This document shows, piece after piece, positions 7,269 through 9,895 of a DNA stretch of 9,895 nt; positions within the stretch are counted from its first letter, which is position 1, and each line of letters begins with the position of its first letter. Made by a program: the position numbers and the translations under genes. Under the pieces are notes generated by a model. The model was not told where the DNA came from and made no database searches. It saw nothing but the letters and a program-made list of their open reading frames with translations. Origin of the DNA: Rhodospirillaceae bacterium CCH5-H10 (GTDB lineage: Bacteria > Pseudomonadota > Alphaproteobacteria > Reyranellales > Reyranellaceae); contig LSKJ01000069.1 of the NCBI GenBank assembly GCA_001557035.1, forward strand, positions 1-9,895. The letters run 5' to 3'.

Positions 7269-8528
7269 CTACATCAACACGAACATGCCAATCGCAGCGG
7301 CTGCCATCACTGCCAGCGTGAGCCAACCCAGGACACGCTGCCAAGGAGACGCCGTGAACTCGCCCATGATCTCGCGACGCGACGCCACGATCATCATGAA
7401 GCCAATGATCGGGACGACGATGACGCCGTTCAACACCGCGCTCCAGATCAGCGCCTTTATCGGGTCGATGGGCAGCAGCACGACGCCGAGACCCGCAAGG
7501 ATCGCGGCCGCGATCGTGAGATAGAAAGGCTTCGCCTCGCCGAAGTCATGCTCCAGCCCAACCTTCCAGCCCCGCACTTCGCCCAGCGCATACGCGGCCG
7601 ACCCGGCAAGCACAGGCACCGCCAGCAGGCCGGTTCCGATGATACCGAGGCTGAACAACAGGAAGGCCGCCTCTCCCGCGATCGGCTTCAGGGCCTCCGC
7701 CGCCTGCTGTGTGCTCTCGATGTCGGTCTTGCCGTTGGCGTTCAGCGTCGCCGCCGTCGTCAGCATGATGAAGAAGGCCACCAGGTTCGACAGCGCCATG
7801 CCGATGCCGGTTTCCCAGCCGATCCGCGTCAGCTCGCGCGGCGCCTGCTCGGGATTGTCCTTGAGCGGCCCGGCCTCGTCGTCGCCCTCTTCGTCCTCGA
7901 CCTCCTGCGAACTCTGCCAGAAGAAGAGATACGGGCTGATCGTGGTGCCCAGAACGGCGACCACGAGGGTCAGAGTCTCCTTGTCGAAGGCAAACCTGGG
8001 CACCAGCGCGCCGACGCCCACCGATCGCCAATCGATATTCGCGGTGAAGACCACGCCGACATAGGCGAACAACGAGAACGTCAGGTACTTCAGGAAGCCG
8101 ACATAGCGGCTGTACGGGATGAACACGATCGCCAGGACCGAGGCCATGGCGAACAGCAAGGTGAAGACCACCTGTCCCCAGCCGACCAGCATGGCAATCG
8201 CGGCGCCCATCGCGGCGAGGTCGGCGCCGATGTTGATAGTGTTGGCGACGAACAGCAGCACGACTGCGCCCAGGACGACAGGGCGCGGGAAGCTCCGGCA
8301 CATGTTGGCGGCGAGGCCCCGACCGGTGACCCGGCCGATGCGGGCGCTGACGGACTGCACCGCCAGCATCAGCGGCCAGGTGAGGACCACAGTCCAGAGA
8401 AGGCCGAAGCCCGCATGCGCGCCCGCCTGGGAATAGGTAGCGATGCCGCTGGGATCGTCGTCGGCTGCGCCGGTGATCACACCGGGACCGAGCCGCTTGA
8501 TCAATCCCTGTGTATTGGTGGCCACCAT
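7269..8528 (-). CDS. NRAMP-family divalent metal transporter (DPSG subgroup)
   Basis: This 419-aa inner-membrane protein has about eleven hydrophobic segments (near 12-33, 41-62, 83-105, 115-137, 143-163, 184-205, 238-262, 284-312, 332-352, 357-381, 397-417), the count of Nramp/MntH proteins. Helix 1 carries D-D-D-P-S-G (23-28) where canonical members have D-P-G-N, and helix 6 carries T-T-I-S-P-Y (195-200) where canonical members have the M-P-H motif. The metal-site Asp is kept as Asp25, but the Asn becomes Gly28, the Met becomes Ser198 and the His becomes Tyr200. An acidic loop E-V-E-D-E-E-G-D-D-E-A (209-219) follows helix 6. Family membership is clear, but these changes argue against simple Mn/Fe import; Mg-type relatives (NRMT) also lack the Met. 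The start is the first ATG with a GAGG 3 nt upstream. Likely first gene of a transporter-GST-hydrolase unit. Confidence 0.92.
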   Translation of the reverse strand: MVATNTQGLIKRLGPGVITGAADDDPSGIATYSQAGAHAGFGLLWTVVLTWPLMLAVQSVSARIGRVTGRGLAANMCRSFPRPVVLGAVVLLFVANTINIGADLAAMGAAIAMLVGWGQVVFTLLFAMASVLAIVFIPYSRYVGFLKYLTFSLFAYVGVVFTANIDWRSVGVGALVPRFAFDKETLTLVVAVLGTTISPYLFFWQSSQEVEDEEGDDEAGPLKDNPEQAPRELTRIGWETGIGMALSNLVAFFIMLTTAATLNANGKTDIESTQQAAEALKPIAGEAAFLLFSLGIIGTGLLAVPVLAGSAAYALGEVRGWKVGLEHDFGEAKPFYLTIAAAILAGLGVVLLPIDPIKALIWSAVLNGVIVVPIIGFMMIVASRREIMGEFTASPWQRVLGWLTLAVMAAAAIGMFVLM

Positions 8529-8619
8529 TGACCTCGCAAACGTCGGTTCCGACTCGCAAGTTCCATTACGGGCAGGCCCGCCGCCTCGCCTTCAGTCACA
8601 ATGAACTCGCAGTACGCGC
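8529..8619 (-). promoter_or_regulatory. Leader/intergenic region upstream of NRAMP gene with TGCGAG repeats
   Basis: These 91 bases separate the phosphodiesterase stop from the NRAMP start. On the minus strand the hexamer TGCGAG occurs three times, at 8606-8611, 8553-8558 and 8533-8538 (plus-strand coordinates); the last two are exactly 20 bp apart, about two helical turns, and a small dyad GTCGG-AA-CCGAC sits between them. This could be a regulator-binding site or chance in GC-rich DNA. I see no strong -35/-10 pair, no known metal riboswitch and no terminator, so co-transcription with the phosphodiesterase stays possible. Confidence 0.25.
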
Positions 8620-9414
8620 TTACGCGAACGGCCGAGGCCCCTCGTAATCGCCGACATAGCTCACATGGCTGATGAGCCCGGTGGGCGGCCGCCACAGGTG
8701 CAGCGCGACGCCGGGCGGATCCATGGTCATCGAGAGCTTGGCGCCCTCACGGAGATCGAGCGAGGCCTGATGAGCGGTGCTGGGTGCGATCGAGGCCAAC
8801 GTCCCGGCCCAGCGCACCTGGATCGGACGATGGACATGACCGCACAGCACGCGCTCGACATTGTCATGCTGCCGGACGATTTCCGCCAGGCGCTCCGCTC
8901 CCTCGTGAAGCCGTGCCGCATCGAGAGGTGCGATGCCGACGTCGAACGGCGGGTGGTGCATGAAAATAAGCGTCGGCCGGTCGCTTTCGGTCAACCGCGC
9001 ATCCAGCCAGTCGAGCTGGCCGTCGGACAGTGCGCCGTGTCCCTTGCCTTCGACGAGCGTGTCGAGTGCGATCAGCCGCAGCGGCAGGTCCTCGATGACA
9101 TAGTGCAGGAAGCCGTCCCGGGGCAGATAGGCATGATCGGGAAACGCCCGGCGCAGCGCGTCGCGCGCATCGTGATTGCCCGGAATCAGGTAGAACGGGA
9201 TCGCCAGCGCCGACAGCACGCGCCTCAGGTTCGCGTATTCCTCGGGCTTGCCACTGTCGACGAGATCGCCCGTCACCAGCGCGATGTCCGGCCTCGGATC
9301 GAGCGCATTCACGTGGGCAACGGCGCGCTCGAGGTAGCCCTGCGTGTCGAGGCGGCGGTAGAGCAGCTCGCCCTCGCGCTTCAGGTGCGTGTCGGAGATC
9401 TGTACGATCAGCAT
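8620..9414 (-). CDS. Calcineurin-like metallophosphoesterase (GpdQ/cAMP phosphodiesterase class III type)
   Basis: This 264-aa cytosolic enzyme has all five metal-site motifs of class III cyclic nucleotide / glycerophosphodiesterases. Counting from the second ATG (9414) they are D8-x-H10, G49-D50, G79-N80-H81-D82, the H-H-P-P block at 153-156, and G-H-V-H with His193 and His195. They bind two metal ions that activate water against a phosphodiester. The positions nearly match those published for GpdQ of Enterobacter aerogenes (Asp8, His10, Asp50, Asn80), which supports this start over the ATG two codons earlier at 9420. A GAGG lies 6 nt before the 9414 ATG but directly abuts the 9420 one. Substrate may be 3',5'-cAMP, glycerophosphodiesters or another diester; sequence does not decide. 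It lies 91 nt upstream of the NRAMP gene on the same strand and divergent from the small gene at 9486. Confidence 0.92.
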   Translation of the reverse strand: MLIVQISDTHLKREGELLYRRLDTQGYLERAVAHVNALDPRPDIALVTGDLVDSGKPEEYANLRRVLSALAIPFYLIPGNHDARDALRRAFPDHAYLPRDGFLHYVIEDLPLRLIALDTLVEGKGHGALSDGQLDWLDARLTESDRPTLIFMHHPPFDVGIAPLDAARLHEGAERLAEIVRQHDNVERVLCGHVHRPIQVRWAGTLASIAPSTAHQASLDLREGAKLSMTMDPPGVALHLWRPPTGLISHVSYVGDYEGPRPFA

Positions 9415-9433
9415 GTCCATCCTCGAGGCTGCC

Positions 9434-9463
9434 TTGGCAGCAGGTTCTTTCGGCGACTATGTA
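9434..9463 (+). promoter_or_regulatory. Candidate promoter for the small plus-strand gene
   Basis: A TTGGCA (9434-9439, 5 of 6 bases of the sigma-70 -35 consensus) is followed after 18 bp by TATGTA (9458-9463, only 3 of 6 of the -10). It lies in the 71-bp gap between the divergent phosphodiesterase and the gene at 9486, where a plus-strand promoter is expected. The weak -10 keeps this tentative. Confidence 0.22.
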
Positions 9464-9485
9464 CGAGACATGAGGCAATTCCCAG

Positions 9486-9815
9486 ATGAGCGGTGACAGG
9501 CCGGAAGGCCGCGACCGCTACGAGGCGCTGGTTCGGCAGTTGGCACAGCGGGCGAATGTCCTGCGTCTCCAGGGAATCGATGCCGAAACGATCGCTCGGA
9601 CGCTGCATGCGGAGCGCCGCGCGCTCTCGACGCAGTTCAAGGAGATCACACCCGAGCCGTTGCGGACCGTGATCCATAACCGAACCGTCGCAGTCTACAG
9701 CGATCCCCTCGGCCCGACCATCGAGTTCCTGCGGGCCAAGGGCAAAACCTGGGACGAGATCATCGACGGCGCGACCCGACACGGCCCGCTTCCGGCCTCA
9801 GAGCCTGGGACCTAA
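9486..9815 (+). CDS. Small protein of unknown function
   Basis: This 109-aa soluble protein is not one I recognise. It is rich in Arg, Ala, Leu and Glu and predicted mainly helical. Residues 12-44 would form two helices with a turn at G-I-D-A-E-T-I-A, which resembles the spacing of a helix-turn-helix or other short three-helix domain. The second part (53-97) contains P-E-P-L-R-T, then V-Y-S-D-P-L-G-P-T-I-E-F-L-R and G-K-T-W-D-E-I-I-D-G-A, which reads as a second 'x-W-x-E-I-I' helix. There is no signal peptide, membrane segment or cysteine. The reading frame is favoured by a GAGG (9472-9475) 10 nt before the ATG, by codon use like that of neighbours, and by its position divergent from the phosphodiesterase. 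The opposite strand is also open at 9408-9782 but has no recognisable domain. Function unknown; a DNA-binding role is only a guess. Confidence 0.7.
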   Translation: MSGDRPEGRDRYEALVRQLAQRANVLRLQGIDAETIARTLHAERRALSTQFKEITPEPLRTVIHNRTVAVYSDPLGPTIEFLRAKGKTWDEIIDGATRHGPLPASEPGT

Positions 9816-9895
9816 CGCAATGGCACACCTCCCCATTCAGATGCAGGGCTGTCCGGGGAAATGTACACGAGGCTTGGCATAACGCCTGACCGGCA
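9816..9895. other. Window end, no supported gene
   Basis: These 80 bases follow the stop of the small plus-strand gene. A 20-codon frame (9820-9882) starts with ATG and ends in TAA but has no ribosome binding site or recognisable content. A weak AGGC/GCCT dyad with a 10-base loop is present without a T-tract, so no terminator is called. Confidence 0.5.

Noticed and set aside
7548..8531. 327-codon plus-strand frame opposite the NRAMP gene
   Set aside because: It is charged, Arg/Gln/Asp-rich antisense of a clear eleven-helix transporter.
8501..8695. 64-codon minus-strand frame bridging the phosphodiesterase end and the NRAMP start
   Set aside because: It overlaps the ends of two solid genes in another frame and has no ribosome site or recognisable content.
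9820..9882. 20-codon frame with a C-P-G-K-C stretch
   Set aside because: No ribosome binding site, no conservation information and length expected by chance.

Overview
The window is GC-rich DNA with densely packed genes, AGGAGG-type ribosome binding sites and one GTG start. Gene content (a CYP102-type self-sufficient P450, a phasin, a DUF445 membrane protein, a DPSG-type NRAMP transporter, a GpdQ-like phosphodiesterase) fits an alphaproteobacterial chromosome of a Bradyrhizobium- or Reyranella-like kind. The taxon is inferred from content, not proven. No phage, transposase, CRISPR, rRNA or tRNA sequence was seen. Nine protein genes account for almost all of the window.

Layout. (1) 1-112: a perfect 29-bp inverted repeat (24-52 / 75-103) lies just beyond the end of the first operon. 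(2) 113-5008, minus strand: a probable three-gene operon transcribed right to left: a 1065-aa P450-reductase fusion, a DUF445 membrane protein whose likely GTG start lies inside the last codons of the P450 gene, and a phasin with a strong Shine-Dalgarno. (3) 5009-5102: a 94-bp divergent promoter region. (4) 5103-5993, plus strand: a 3-hydroxyisobutyrate dehydrogenase-family reductase whose stop codon overlaps that of the convergent next gene. (5) 5990-8528, minus strand: an NRAMP-family transporter, a glutathione S-transferase-like protein and a small alpha/beta hydrolase, tightly packed and probably co-transcribed. (6) 8620-9414, minus strand: a calcineurin-like phosphodiesterase, possibly the head of the same unit. 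(7) 9486-9815, plus strand: a small conserved-looking protein of unknown function, divergent from the phosphodiesterase. The last 80 bases hold no supported gene.

How the genes may work together. The P450 fusion should hydroxylate a fatty-acid-like or other hydrophobic substrate with NADPH and O2. Its operon partners are a membrane protein and a phasin, a protein type that coats polyhydroxyalkanoate granules, so a lipid or storage-polymer context is plausible but inferred. The divergent beta-hydroxyacid dehydrogenase could act on a short hydroxy acid and may share regulation. The NRAMP-GST-hydrolase group looks like a transport/detoxification cluster without an obvious single pathway. I see no clear new defence or mobile system. 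The points most worth a second look are the altered substrate-anchor residues of the P450, the altered metal-site motifs of the NRAMP protein, and the nested inverted repeat at the left end.
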